A stretch of DNA of 64,000 nucleotides, taken from the NCBI GenBank assembly GCA_050084985.1, contig JBITNC010000001.1, positions 133,424,001 through 133,488,000 on the forward strand. The letters run 5' to 3'. A program made the position numbers and the translations under genes. The notes under the pieces were generated by a model. That model was given only the letters and a program-made list of their open reading frames with translations. It was not told where the DNA came from and searched no databases. Shown in pieces: positions 1-11,600 of the stretch. Numbering within the stretch: the first letter of the stretch is position 1; every line of letters starts with the position of its first letter. The stretch comes from Nageia nagi (taxonomy: Eukaryota; Pinophyta).

Positions 1-1
1 A

Positions 2-196
2 CGACTCATTTCAATCACACAAACTGTGACATTTGAACACTTAGATTATTGTGTTCCAAAAATTTATCATAATCAAGTGCTATTAGATTTTAGTTTTTTG
101 TTTAGTTCAACACATTGTTCATTTAATCCGGATGCAGTTCAAACTCGATTTGAACGCGTCACGAATAGATTTCCTAGAAAAATCATAAAATCCTAA
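2..196 (+). pseudogene. Partial ORF at left edge, possibly the 3' ORF tail of a gypsy element
   Basis: An open frame of 64 codons enters from the left edge and stops at 194-196. It has no start inside the window. The peptide matches no family I know. It runs straight into an A-rich tandem repeat, as the decayed 3' ORF of Gypsy-1 does at about 26200-26000 on the other strand. A block about 500 bp further on is also shared with Gypsy-1. I infer that this is the end of a Gypsy-1-like downstream ORF read on the + strand, but the protein similarity itself is weak. Confidence 0.3.
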
Positions 197-305
197 AAAA
201 TAGAAAAATCATAAAATCCTAAAAATAGAAAAATCATAAAATCCTAAAAATAGAAAAATCATAAAATCCTAAACAAAAAAAAAAAAATCATAAAATCCTA
301 AAATT
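177..305 (+). repeat. A-rich tandem repeat, about 24 bp unit
   Basis: Four or more near-identical copies of a roughly 24 bp unit built on AATCATAAAATCCTAAAAA. A comparable A/T-rich repeat array lies at 25990-26110 in Gypsy-1, read on the other strand, at a similar distance from the shared block at 690-1010. Confidence 0.8.
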
Positions 306-689
306 TTAAAAAAATATAAAACACATAAAATTTATAAAGTTAAAAAATATACCTAGATGGGAACATCTAGAGGTCACTTGGCAATTGGGTGCCCTGCCCT
401 TGTATGATGTAAATATATGTTGCATGTCATCGTAACAGTGATTATTCAGTAAATGTGTAATGTATGAAAAGGTTATCTTAGAATAATCTCCTTGTTATCA
501 CTACATTCACTTTATCCTTTCTTTCATAAAGAAATGACATACCTTAGATGATAGAAAAACATAAAATTTGTATGTTTGAAGAAAAATCAAAAACTCCAAA
601 CACTTAATACATTAAGGAATTCTAAGAAAATTTGAATGAAATTATTTTAGAAACATTAAGAGTGAAAAATTACATATCTATCCTATTAT

Positions 690-1010
690 TCGCTTCATCC
701 CGAACCCAAGAATCATTTGGTAAAAAAAAAAAAAAGGTAAAAAGATATGAAAAAATATATATATATAATTTATTACATAATATCAATGATTCTTGGGTGA
801 TTACAATATCCTCTACCGGGGCTATGGATGCCTGACTGGCAGTAGAGCAAGGTTGTAGCGGGATCAAGGTGGTTAAGCAACTTTCTATGGACCTCTATAC
901 GTTCCATATGGATGGATTAGTTCATTAATGTTTCTGAGATAATTCCATGTCAAATGATCTAAGAAGGGAAATGAATGTCACTACACACACGGAGTTTTAG
1001 GTTTTTTATC
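690..1010 (+). repeat. Diverged copy of the Gypsy-1 3' non-coding region
   Basis: Bases 785-880 read as roughly 80% the same, by eye, as the reverse complement of about 25390-25485 inside Gypsy-1. Both contain GGGCTATGGATGCC-like and AGAGCAAGGTTGTA words. The A-tract at 721-735 matches the pyrimidine tract at 25491-25525 on the other strand, and weaker matches run to about 1010. This makes 1-3774 the 3' internal part of a Gypsy-1 relative in + orientation. Confidence 0.65.
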
Positions 1011-1211
1011 AACATATAATAATATTGTTTGATATCATCTTAGGTTGTTAAATCTTGAAATAAAGAAAGATAAGGTAGATGTTATAATAACTTGGTTATT
1101 AATTCAAAGGTCACTTAATCTTTTTGTTATAATGAATATCCTTCATAATACATAATTTGCTGGTGTTTAGGATCATTCGTTTCATTTTGTTAAACCCATT
1201 TTTTACTATTA

Positions 1212-1685
1212 TATATTACCTTTGAACATTATTAAAATTTGCTTTTCTTTGGGAAGGATAAGAATGATTAATTATTGTTCTCATGACCGAGATAAAGTTA
1301 ATGTTCACATACATCCTACCTTTGAACATTATTAAAATTTGCTTTTCTTTGGGAAAGATAAGAATGATTAGTTATTGTTCTCTTGACCAAGATAAAGTTA
1401 ATGTTCATATACATTCCTAAAGTCACTATTGTTTCATGTTAAGCCATGTTCTAATATATACCTATTACCTTTGAACATTATTAAAATTTGCTTTTCTTTG
1501 GTAAGGATAAGAATGATTATTTATTGTTCTCCTAACCAAGATAAAGTTAATGTTCATATGCATCCATACGTCATTAGTCTCTATTACCTTTGAACATTAT
1601 TAAAATTTGCTTTTCTTTGGAAAGGATAAGAATGATTAATTATTGTTCTCCTGACCAAGATAAAGTTAATGTTCATAACATCCAT
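1212..1685 (+). repeat. Four-copy tandem repeat, about 100 bp core
   Basis: A core beginning TTACCTTTGAACATTATT and ending with TAAAGTTAATGTTCATA occurs four times, starting near 1215, 1316, 1465 and 1583. Some copies have extra spacer. The copies differ by a few bases. It is not part of a recognised gene. Confidence 0.85.
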
Positions 1686-1689
1686 AAAG

Positions 1690-2600
1690 AATTAGTATAC
1701 CATGTCAATTGGTTTATTATAAAAAATTGCCAAGTGCGGAAAATGATGCATCTGATTCCGCAAAAATTTAATAAAAATATGTCCTTAAATAATCTTAAAA
1801 TCTAGAAGATTTAATATTTGAAAATAATGATTCTTAATTAATTAAGTTAATATACATATTTTAGATATTTTAAATAATATCTAAGTTCAATATAAAAATT
1901 TAAATTCATTTTTTAAATGATGTATTAAAAGATTTATTAAGTTATCATTAGAAACTAGGATATTAATGATTAGTTATCAAATCTAAAACCATGTTTGCAT
2001 ACATCACACAAAACCATTGTCATCATTTATAAAATATATTATTAATTATTAATTAACAAGTTAATTAGCCACAATTTATAATCAATCAGTTATTTAAACA
2101 AATTATATTATTTCACGTTATCAATAACTTAAAGTAACGTAACTTATTAGAATTAAAAAGTATATGTTATAGCAATTATAATCATACTTATTATTCAATT
2201 AATTTTGAGATTAGTAATATCATCAATTTGTTGATATATGTCGTATATTTTATCATTTATGAAATGAATCCTCATATAGATCACAATTATATCTATGCAT
2301 CATACATTCTGAAAGTTACATCTATCATCAACATCTATTCATCATCAAGTAATTAAAAGATAATTATGTTTTCTACATAATATCACATCATACCTATTTT
2401 CATCATAAATCTATATAGAAAATGTAATATCATACATCAAGAATCATAGAAATATCATAACATGTCACTAGTTTATCCATCACACAATAAAAATAATCCA
2501 AACAGTACATCAAGAAAATATAACACCATAATCATCATATCAAAATGAGCCATAATACAAATAAATAAAATTACATCATATATATATATCATCAAAATGT
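1690..2600. other. AT-rich stretch, no feature seen
   Basis: Very AT-rich sequence with short runs of TAATTA and ATCAT words. I see no coding signal, no long repeat and no recognisable transposon motif. By position it lies within the 3' non-coding part of the gypsy relative that appears to fill 1-3774. Confidence 0.5.
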
Positions 2601-2604
2601 AATA

Positions 2605-2928
2605 TCAATGTCCTCCAGTAGATACAACATCATCATGAAGATCGCCAGGATGTTCTGAAGAACCCTCATCCCTAGTAATAGATCTCAAGCCTATAGCATA
2701 TGTCCGAGGAGATACACCCCTAACAGTAGACTGAGATCGAGAAAATGATGCTGCATGATGACCTTGACTCCCTGAATGACCCAAGCCACCAGAAACTGGT
2801 GAACGAGGAAACCCTGGTGCTGGCCTAGGTGGTGAACTAGGACCATCAGAAAAATATCTCAGGAAACCAGGTAGCCAAAGCTCCACAGTCCTACGATAAT
2901 AATTCCACTCTCTCAACTGATCTACCAT
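2605..2928 (-). CDS. Unrecognised GC-rich 107-residue ORF
   Basis: This ORF stands out because it is much richer in G and C than its neighbours. The first 25 residues are Trp/Tyr/Arg-rich (REWNYYRRTVELWLPGF). The rest is a low-complexity Pro/Ser/Gly/His tail with SPPRPAPGFPRSP-like runs. I do not recognise the family. It could be the C-terminal piece of a larger transposon or captured host protein, because the N-terminal part looks like the end of a folded domain followed by a disordered tail. It lies on the strand opposite to the presumed surrounding gypsy relative. A cluster of ATCGT/ACGAT dyads lies just beyond its start. No promoter or splice site is clear, and it may be a chance ORF. Confidence 0.3.
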   Translation of the reverse strand: MVDQLREWNYYRRTVELWLPGFLRYFSDGPSSPPRPAPGFPRSPVSGGLGHSGSQGHHAASFSRSQSTVRGVSPRTYAIGLRSITRDEGSSEHPGDLHDDVVSTGGH

Positions 2929-2959
2929 GAAAACTATTTTGTTTTAAAAAACCCTCCCA

Positions 2960-3060
2960 TCATAGATCGTTAGCGATCATTATGTCGATCGTCAACGATT
3001 TAAATCAAATTGATAACGATTGTTGATCGATAACGATTCATAAGTAATCGTTGACGATTT
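2960..3060. repeat. Cluster of ATCGTNNACGAT dyads
   Basis: Four or five copies or near-copies of a short dyad (ATCGTCAACGAT, ATCGTTGACGAT, ATCGTTAGCGAT) lie within 100 bp. Looser copies occur at 3380-3440, 5640-5720, 6190-6350 and in the Gypsy-1 LTRs. The arms ATCGT and ACGAT are complementary, so each unit is a small inverted repeat. Such CpG-containing words are striking in DNA this AT-rich. Confidence 0.6.
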
Positions 3061-3758
3061 ATATTATTTGAAAATGTACTAAATGAAGTATATTTTCTTT
3101 AAATATCTTAAAATTTATTTGTGTATAGACAAAAAATTAAAAAGCTTCGTTCACTAAGGTGAAAGTGAACACATTATAAATCACATTATTTTTCGCCTAG
3201 AAGAATGCTCCAATGTCACATGACTGCCAAATACATCGGCACATGAAGGACTAGTATTGAGTAAACTTACTAGGGTAAAATGATTAAAATCGCTATTAAA
3301 ACAAGTCTAAACACAAGAAATTAAGATATTCATAGCAAAATATACTATTATAAAGATAGTATTTTTACTATATAAATCCACGACGATCACTTTACAGTCG
3401 TTAACAATAATAAAAGATGGTCAACGATCCTTGACTGAGTCAAATACGGAAAATAGATCAGACTAAGTTTGAGCTCAAATGGCAAGACAATCACAGGATG
3501 TAAGAGATCATCTTGAAACCTCGTTGTCGAGACAAAGGACAATACTATTACAATTCATATATTAAAGAAAACTTATACGGTATAGGTGCGCTTAGACATG
3601 CAAAATGACATAACAAAAATGTCATGCAACTGTCACACAAGCTCAATACGTCATCATACCGAAAATAGTCACTTCCGAAGTTATCAACTTTATCAAACAA
3701 CAAAGCTTCTCATTATATATTTTTCAAAATTATCAACCCTATCTTTGGTTGATAATTC
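3061..3758. other. Non-coding DNA upstream of a polypurine tract
   Basis: AT-rich sequence with further dyad-like words (3380-3440). The 72-codon ORF at 3586-3804 runs through the polypurine tract into the candidate LTR and looks fortuitous. I see no gene. Confidence 0.45.
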
Positions 3759-3774
3759 AAAAAAGGGGCAAAAT
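3759..3774 (+). other. Polypurine tract of a gypsy element
   Basis: The tract AAAAAAGGGGCAAAA lies directly before TGTAGACACTC, a typical plant gypsy LTR start. The same arrangement (AAGAAGGGGAAAAA followed by TATAGACACTT) is found on the - strand at the 3' LTR of Gypsy-1 near 23100-23070. This supports a 3' LTR beginning at 3775 on the + strand. Confidence 0.65.
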
Positions 3775-6400
3775 GTAGACACTCAAAATAAACTCTATCG
3801 TTAATTTAATAAATAAATAAATAAAACAAGTATTTTTTCTAATATATATCACATTAAAATAATTGTTGATTAAGATTGTGTAATATATGCACTGTGAATA
3901 ATCTTAATCAAAGTAAATCAAGAACAGACTATGGGGATAGTCTGATCTCCGGAGAAGGCCGATTCCTTATCTATTGGGCATAGAAAAAGTAACAGGAAAG
4001 GAAATAAAAAGGAGTAGAGTGCGAGGAATTTAAGCAAAAGGCTTAGGGTAACAAGAGAGAAAGCAAAGGTGGATCACTAGTTCAGCATGGGCTTTCACAG
4101 TGTGTGAAACCTTGGCCTAAATCTAGTGTAGCATCTACAGTACAAGCTCTCACTCTATAATAGTTTCCCAGCTTTACTCTACCATGTAGCAGACACAGTT
4201 ATACTAGCAAATCGCAATTATCATTCAGGAAACAAGCCAAGCTACCACGATGTAACCAAATTAAGAATGACAATTATGAGTGCTAGACAAGAAAGGTCAA
4301 GATGGTTTCATATTACTGATAAAAACTATAGGTCTTCGAGAACAAATGTAAAGAGCAATACTAGGTCTTCGACCCTTCTTTCATTTTATTTTCATATACT
4401 TATACTGTAGTAATGACAGTTACAAGAATTGCATAACAGAAACGTTTACAAAAATGGCTTCAAGATTCTAGCCTTCCTTTAACTGATACTACCTACATAC
4501 ACCACTTGGTAGAATATTACAAAAATAGGGTAGATTACAGATGATACGACTTCTTGATAACTATGATCTGACCTCTCACTGGCCTAGTCTCTACATTCCA
4601 GAATGCTCTACTTATCGACTCCAGCTATTTGATCATTCCTTGATGACCTCATCACTTTTGGGACCCGATTTCATTCAAAATGTGAACATTATTTTCCCTG
4701 TGACATCATCTTTATACTTTTGGAATGCTCTATTTACCAGCTCCGGCTATTTGATCATTCCTTGATGACCTCATCATCTTTGAAACTCAGGCTTTTCCAC
4801 AACTGAGCTTTATCATTTCCTTCCGAAATGTTTTACTCATCGGCTCCGGCTATTTGATCATTCCTTGATGACCTCATCACTTTCGGGACCTGGTTTCATT
4901 CAAAAATGTGAACATTGTTCTCCCCGTGAAGTCATCTTCATACTTCTGGAATGCTCTACTTACCGGCTCTGGCTATTTGATCACTCCTTGCTGACCTCAC
5001 CATCTCTGGAACCTGAGCTTTTCCATAATTGAGCTTTATCATTTACTTCTGGAACACTTAATTTACGGGCTCCAACTTCTTCGATTATCTCTTACTGACC
5101 TCACCATCTCTGGAACCTGAGCTTTTCCACAACTTAACTTTATCATTTACTTCTGGAACACTTAATTTACAGGCTCCAGCTTCTTCGATTATCTCTTGCT
5201 GACCTCACCATCTCTGGAACTTGGGCTTTTCCATAACTGAGCTTTATCATTTACTTCTGGAACACTTAATTTACAGGCTCCGGCTTCTTCGATTATCTCT
5301 TGCTGACCTCACCTCTTCCAGAACCTAGGCTTTTCCACAACTGAGTTTTATCCTTTCTTCTGTGATGTCATCATTTCATTCCAGAATGCTTTATCTACTG
5401 ACTCTGGCCTATTTTGTTTGCTCCAGAAAAACTCCTGGGATCTTAAAATGAACTCATGATTGCAAGTAAAGTACATCGGGGCTTCAATAAAGAATTTATT
5501 ATGTATTATAACTCCTTATAAAAGCATTAAATAGGATTTAAAATTATATTATCAGATCAATCTTTTCGAACATATATAAAACAAGTGGTCTTACGACCCT
5601 TGTCATTAAAAAATGACCATAGAGCGACCATTCTAATGTTAATATATAATCACTAAAAAATTGATGACGATCCGAGACGATCATCGACGATCTCTCAGGA
5701 TTGTTGACGATCCATGAACAGTTAAACAACAAACAAATCTAAGCCTGGAATAGCCTAGTATGTATAATTTGTAATCATGGATACAGATGGAAGATAACAA
5801 CACCTCAAAATTTAGTTCGAGAGGTTACCTGGAATCTTGGGACGCCAAAACAAATGAATAACAAACCTTGAAGCTTATAAATTGAATCTTTGTACGTGAA
5901 CAAAGGGACCCAATCTGACTGTAGCGAAGCTCTGCCGAAATCAAATCAGGAGATTATTAGCAAAAGGTTGTAAGCTTGATCAATCACAAATCTCATATCA
6001 ATTATATTTCCATATTATGTTATTCATTTGTTGATTAATATGTATGAACAGGTATGCTTTTGATGCTTCGTTCATTTTCTGTGTGCAGGGTCAATACAGA
6101 AAAAGAACGACGGAAGTAAGCATGAAAGAGAACAACAAGGAATAGACAAAAACACTTCAAAATTCTATGAAGATTACTCCAGTACATACAGAGCCGATCG
6201 TCGATGATTCAAAGATCAATCGATGGTGATTCACTAGATCGATAACAAAGGCCAAAGGTTTACAACGAACACAATGATGGCACAGAGAATGCAGAGTTGT
6301 GCTTCAATCGTTACCAATCCACACTGATTGTTACCAATTCACAACGATTGCTGTCAATGCTGATTACAACAGATCAATAAAAACTCACTTTTTGTATTCA
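3775..6400 (+). mobile_element. Candidate 3' LTR of a Gypsy-1-related element
   Basis: The left boundary is set by the polypurine tract and the TGTAGACACTC start. The right boundary is uncertain: the sequence continues without coding content to about 6400, close to where the copia fragment D begins. At about 2.6 kb it would be a long LTR, which is not unusual for Tat/Ogre elements. It contains a roughly 110 bp minisatellite (4590-5420), a TATATAAAA word near 5573 and ATCGT/ACGAT dyads near its distal end. No partner LTR lies in the window, so it cannot be confirmed by pairing. Confidence 0.5.
4590..5420 (+). repeat. Minisatellite of about 100-120 bp units
   Basis: Seven or eight diverged copies of a unit containing CTCCGGCTATTTGATCATTC, then a CTGACCTCACCATC-like word and TTTCCACAACTGAGCTTTA. 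The units begin near 4618, 4740, 4845, 4967, 5068, 5174 and 5278. Later copies replace CTATTTGATCATTCC with CTTCTTCGATTATCTC, so the array has two subfamilies. It lies inside the candidate LTR. Confidence 0.8.
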
Positions 6401-6478
6401 AATACTTTAGAACATAATATCATTATTATTATTGATGTGTATTGTCGAATATGTTCATGATTAATTATGTTGAATGAT

Positions 6479-7203
6479 TTATCTGTCTAAATTGCATTTT
6501 AGGTTCATAATTTGATATACACAATAATAGTCATTGAAGTCATCACTATTATACTCACCTCCATTGTCAGATCTTAACATTTTGATTTTGAAGTTAGACT
6601 CATTTTCAACTAAGGCTTTGAAATCTTTGAACATATCAAAGATTTGATCCTTATGTTCTAGAAAATAACCAAATACCATCTTGCTAAAGTCATCGATGGA
6701 GGTCAAGACATAAGATGCTCTCCCAAGAAACTTAGTAGGAAATGGACCCATCAAATTTGAATGCATAAGCTAAAGAGGTTATGTTTCCCTTTTTGCCTTA
6801 TCTTTATCAAAATTTTGCCTATTCATCTTGCTTAGGATTCACTTCTCACAAAGGCCAATTGTGTTGATATCATAAGTAAACCTTCCATAAGTTCTTTATC
6901 TTTTATAACTTGAATACTCTTGTGGTTGAGGTGGCCTAATTAATGGTGCTAAAGATTTTTCTTAAAATAAATATTTGTATCAAGACACATATTTATAGGA
7001 GCTTGATCCATAATCTAGAGATCATATTTCATTGATCCTTTAACCAAAGTGGTAATTTCCTTATTCATACACCAAGAATGTGAGTTAAACTCAAAAGAGT
7101 ATCCTTTCCTAGAAACTTGAATTACAGAAAGAAGGTTCATGGTGAGCTTAGGTGCAAAAAATACATTTTTAAGAACCTTTCTTTATAATAACACACTCTC
7201 AAT
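6479..7203 (-). pseudogene. Copia D pol fragment: pre-integrase region and integrase core
   Basis: This is a decayed Ty1/copia polyprotein piece from the oldest copia element, D. An intact 95-codon stretch (6479-6766) carries the integrase start HSNLMGPF, the first catalytic Asp region (SIDDFSK) and the second (RSDNGGEY). Upstream on the - strand (6780-7203) is the pre-integrase zinc region with several stops and frameshifts. The coding sequence breaks off near 6479 before the catalytic Glu. No reverse transcriptase or RNase H of D remains on this side. The upstream end is interrupted exactly at 7203 by the LTR of element A, with flanking TCAAT that matches CCAAT at 39113. Confidence 0.85.
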
Positions 7204-7763
7204 TGTGAGAAACTAATCCTAAATGACTAAATTCTTCTACAACCAAGATCTTATGAAAGATCTCTTAAATATCATCACAATAATATAAACGAAGAAGTTA
7301 ATCTTACAAAGTTGATAACAATATAAAGTGGTTCCTCCAACCAAAAGAATACATCCACTAATCTAAGATCTTCTTATTCTCAAAGTGCTTCTCTTATAAC
7401 AACTCTTTCTACTTCTTCTAACAATCATAAAATATAATAAAACTACAAAATTGAGTGAGTAATCTCAAGGAGAGGGCCATCTATTTATAGGCCAAAATCT
7501 TTCCTTGGATCACTCTTTTATCCAATGTACAAAGTCATGACATGTAACACCCTTTTACCCAAGGGGCATATCCATGAGATGAAGTGTGAGATAAGTTACA
7601 TTATTTTATTCATAAATACATAAGAGGTATCTAGGGATACTTTTAAGTATTAATGAATTTGTATTATCTTATTCATTAAATACTTAAGGTATCTAGGATA
7701 CCTTTAAGTATTAAGTGAATTTACATCAAGAGACCTTACAATAATGCATTATACATTCCAACA
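7204..7763 (-). mobile_element. 3' LTR of copia element A
   Basis: 560 bp. On the - strand it starts TGTTGGAATGTATAATGC and ends GTTTCTCACA. It has a TATAAATAG box (near 7485) and closely matches the LTRs at 21871-22253/38939-39112, 55467-56021 and 56176-56676. On the right it is preceded (- strand) by a purine tract AAGAGGGAA at 7764-7772, as expected for a 3' LTR. The left side is joined to pre-integrase sequence of element D with TCAAT. Confidence 0.85.
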
Positions 7764-8157
7764 TTCCCTCTTAATGCATTATTATAATAGAGTGAAGAGA
7801 AGAAAGAGAGAGTAAGAGACAGTTATCCTCCATATATATACAATTAAAGATAAGAACATTTACATCTTTGATAAATAAATAAGATCTTAGATTGAGGCTC
7901 TTTATAATACCATTTGACATAATGGTTTACAATACAATCATTAACTGCAACTCATTTCACTGTATAAAGAGTCAGTTAACCATAAGTTGATATGATGTAC
8001 CTCCATAAGCTTGCCCAATCGAAGTAGGTAACCTACATTCTCAATAAGAAACCTACAAGCTACATGAAATTCAAAAACAAGATCAGTCAGATGCATCATA
8101 TAAATATCCATAACAACATAAGATAAATGAATAAATTAATCTCATCTATAAATTGAT
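7764..8157 (-). other. 3' untranslated part of copia A, left of TE2
   Basis: Purine-rich tract next to the LTR, then non-coding AT-rich sequence. It continues at 13429 after the TE2 insertion. Together, about 0.85 kb separates the end of the RNase H region of A from its LTR, which is long for a copia element. Confidence 0.6.
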
Positions 8158-8162
8158 CAATG

Positions 8163-8683
8163 TGTGAGAATAATCACACTATATTGATTCATGAATTTAC
8201 AAAGCTTTTATAGAGCTTGGACTAAGCTCAATATAGACAAATGATAGTTGAGTAGATAAGTTCAACATTTATTATACTTATATCTAAATCCATCAAATAT
8301 GCTCTAAATGTAGTTCAAACCTATTCTAGACAGTCAAATAATAATGACATAACTCCTATGAACTGGAACAGATCTGAATAGATCACCAAACTAAGCTATA
8401 GGGCTAAAATAAGCACAAACTAGACTATTCTGGACGTACTATCAAAATGCCTAGCCTCCCATGAAACGCGGTCACGTTTTAAGTGTAGGTGAAGAAGTCC
8501 ATGGGGGAGATGAAAATGCTAAGAAAGCACAGACAACGTTATGGTGATAACATCGTTGAGGATGCCATGGAGGGGGGTGGCATAGAGCATGGAGGGCATC
8601 ATAATCATGCAGTGCAACCATAGAAATGCGTAAGGAAATGCATTGGTTAGGAGTGCACTTCGTGCGATGCAAGTCAATCAACA
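8163..8683 (-). repeat. TE2 3' LTR
   Basis: 521 bp. It pairs with 12903-13423. The gag-pol frame continues past the polypurine tract into this LTR and ends at 8472. A GC-richer block with CATGGAGGGGGGTGGCAT lies at 8564-8583. Confidence 0.95.
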
Positions 8684-11600
8684 TTCTCCCCTTGATGCTG
8701 AGGGGACTTACCAGAAAGCTCCTCTGTAGCAAAAATTGAGCTTTAGCAACTCCTTTGGTGAAAGAATCAGCAATGTTGTCCAAAGTGTTGCAATACTTGA
8801 GCTCAATTACTCCTTTCTCCACCATATCTTTGATGAAGTGGTACTTCATATCAAAGTGCTTGGATCTACTATGGTGGACTGGATTAAGTGCCAATTGAAT
8901 GGCACTTTGGTTGTCATAATACAATGTAGTAGGACCAATTTTCTTTTCTCCAAGTTCTTCTAGAACTTTTCTAAGCCACAGGGCTTGAGTACTAGCACTT
9001 GTGAGTGCTATGTATTCAACTTCAGTAGAGGATAGAGCCACTGTAGTTTGTTTTTTAGAGCTCCATGTTACAAAACTAGACCCAAGAGTGAAATAATTCC
9101 CTGATTTAGACTTCCTATCATCAATATTACTACCCCAATCACTATCACTAAAGCCTTCAAGCTTTATAATATCCATTTTTGAGTAATGGATCCCAAATTT
9201 GGTAGTACCTTTTACATATATAAGAATTCTCTTGGTGGCTTTTAAATGAGCTTCTGAAGGATCACTCATGAACCTTGAAACAAGTGAGACTACATGTGCA
9301 ATATCCGATCTTGTGTTGGTGAAAAACATCAAGCTTCCCACAATGCTTCTGAAATTGGTCCCATCAGCTTTTGGTGTGCCATCATCTCTGCAAAGTAGCT
9401 CTCCATGAGCCATTGGTGTTGGTACTAATTTGCAATCAATCATACCAAATTTCTTCAACATGTCTTGGGCATATTTGGATTGGCAAATGAAGATTTCATC
9501 ATCTTTTTGGAGTACTTCCATGCCGAGGAAGTATTGCATGAGTCCAAGGTCCTTCATTTCAAATTCTTTCATCATGGAACTCTTAAAGTTATCATTCATG
9601 CTCAAGTTACTCCCCATAAAGATAAGATCATCAACATACAAGCAAACAAGTAGGAGATCATTACCTTGCTTCATGGTGTAGAGAGTAGGTTCACTTTTGC
9701 TCCTAATGAATCCATATTGATGGAAGAACCCATCAATCCTTGAGTACCAAGCTCTTGGAGCTTATTTGAGGCCATACAAAGCCTTCTTTAACTTATATAC
9801 AAGATGTTCCTTTCCTTGTATTACAAAGCCTTGAGGTTGTTCAACAAAAACCTCTTCATCCAAATACCCATTCAAGAATGCACTTTTTACATCCATGTGC
9901 ATTAGTTTCCAACCTTTTTGGGCAGCTAGTGAAAGAACCAATCTAATGGTTTCTTGCCTCGCTACTGGTGCAAAGGTCTCTTCATAATCAATGCCATACC
10001 TTTGGAGAAAGCCTTTTACCACAAGCCTTGCTTTGTGCCTCTCTATGGTGCCATTGCTATTGTATTTGGTATTGTAGACCCATTTACAACCAACAATTTT
10101 CTTGCCTTCGGGAAGCTCCACAAGCTCCCAAGTATCATTCCCTTTTATGGAAGAGATTTCATCTTCCATGGCCTTCACCCAAACATCATTAGTACATGCT
10201 TGTTCATAACTAGAAGGTTCAACCTCTACACTAGTTATCAAAGCATAATTGATCACATCACCTTTAGGGGCTTGATCATCTTCATCACCATATATTTTTA
10301 AATTCTCAAGTCTTCTAACAACATCTTGAAGTTCATTTGCTTGACTTCTAGTGTATCTTCTTGAGAAATTTTTGTCTAACATTTGTTGTGGTGGATGATT
10401 GGCAAGAATTCTTTTTCCTTTGCTCACAAGATTTGGAGAGTCTTCATCCATTGGAGATGGTGTGCTTGAAGAAGTGCTTGAATCCTTTGGAGGACTTGGA
10501 GGCCTTGGAGGAGGGCTGATCTTGGACTGATTTGGCTGCATATTAGAGGCATTTACCTCATGAGGAGGATTATTTACATAGAGTTTTTTATGACTCCATG
10601 CTCCCCCTTCATAAAAAATTACATCTCTTGAGACAATAATCTTTCTAGTTTTTGGATTATACAATTTATAAGCCTTTGAAGACTCACTATAGCCTATGAA
10701 AATACATGACTCACTTTTTGTATCAAGCTTTTTTCAAATCTCATTTGGTACATGTACATAAGCTAAACATCTAAAAACTCTAAAATGCCTTACATTGGGT
10801 TTTTTCAAAAACCATGCTTCATAAGGAGTGACACCTTCCAAGCTTGAGGTTGGACTCCTATTGAGAATATACACCGCTATCCTTGATGCTTCAGCCCAAT
10901 ATTGATTGCTCAATTCTTTTGTTTGTAGCATGCACCTTGCCATTTCTACAATAGTGCGGTTTTTCCTTTCGAAAACACCATTTTGTTGTGGAGTATAAGG
11001 TGATGTGAATTGCCTTTTTATTCCACAATCCTTGCAAAACTTCAAGAATTCATTAGAGCAATACTCTCCTCCATTATCACTTCTTAGGCATTTTATTTTA
11101 CATTCACTTTGATTCTCTACATGGTTCTTAAAATCTTGAAAGTACTTAAAGACTTCATCTTTTGATTTTAAGAAATATATCCAACAATATCTAGAGAAAT
11201 CATCAATAAAAGTGAGTAAGTAAGAATTTTTACCCATACTTAGAGTTTGCATAGGTCCACAAAGATCACTATGCACCAATTGTAGGGGTTTAGAGGCCCT
11301 CCATGCTTCTCCTCTTGGGAATTTGCTTCTTGAGTGCTTTCCAAAAGCACATCCTTGGCACACTTCATTTTTATTATCTTCAACTTTGGGCAGCCCATAG
11401 ACCATAGTTTGAGATGTTAGTAATCTCAAATTTACAAAATTTAGATGACCATATCTTAGATGCCAAAGCCAACTCTTATTGTCAATGGCTACATTTGCAA
11501 GTGAAGCACCATTATTTTTACCAAATTGGAGAGGAAATAAGCAATTTTTGGTCATAGGGACTGAAGTGACCAGCCTATTACCATGATTTTTATCATAAAT

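Noticed and set aside
177-305. Regular short repeats resembling a CRISPR array
   Set aside because: The units are contiguous, A-rich and have no unique spacers. The context is plant DNA.
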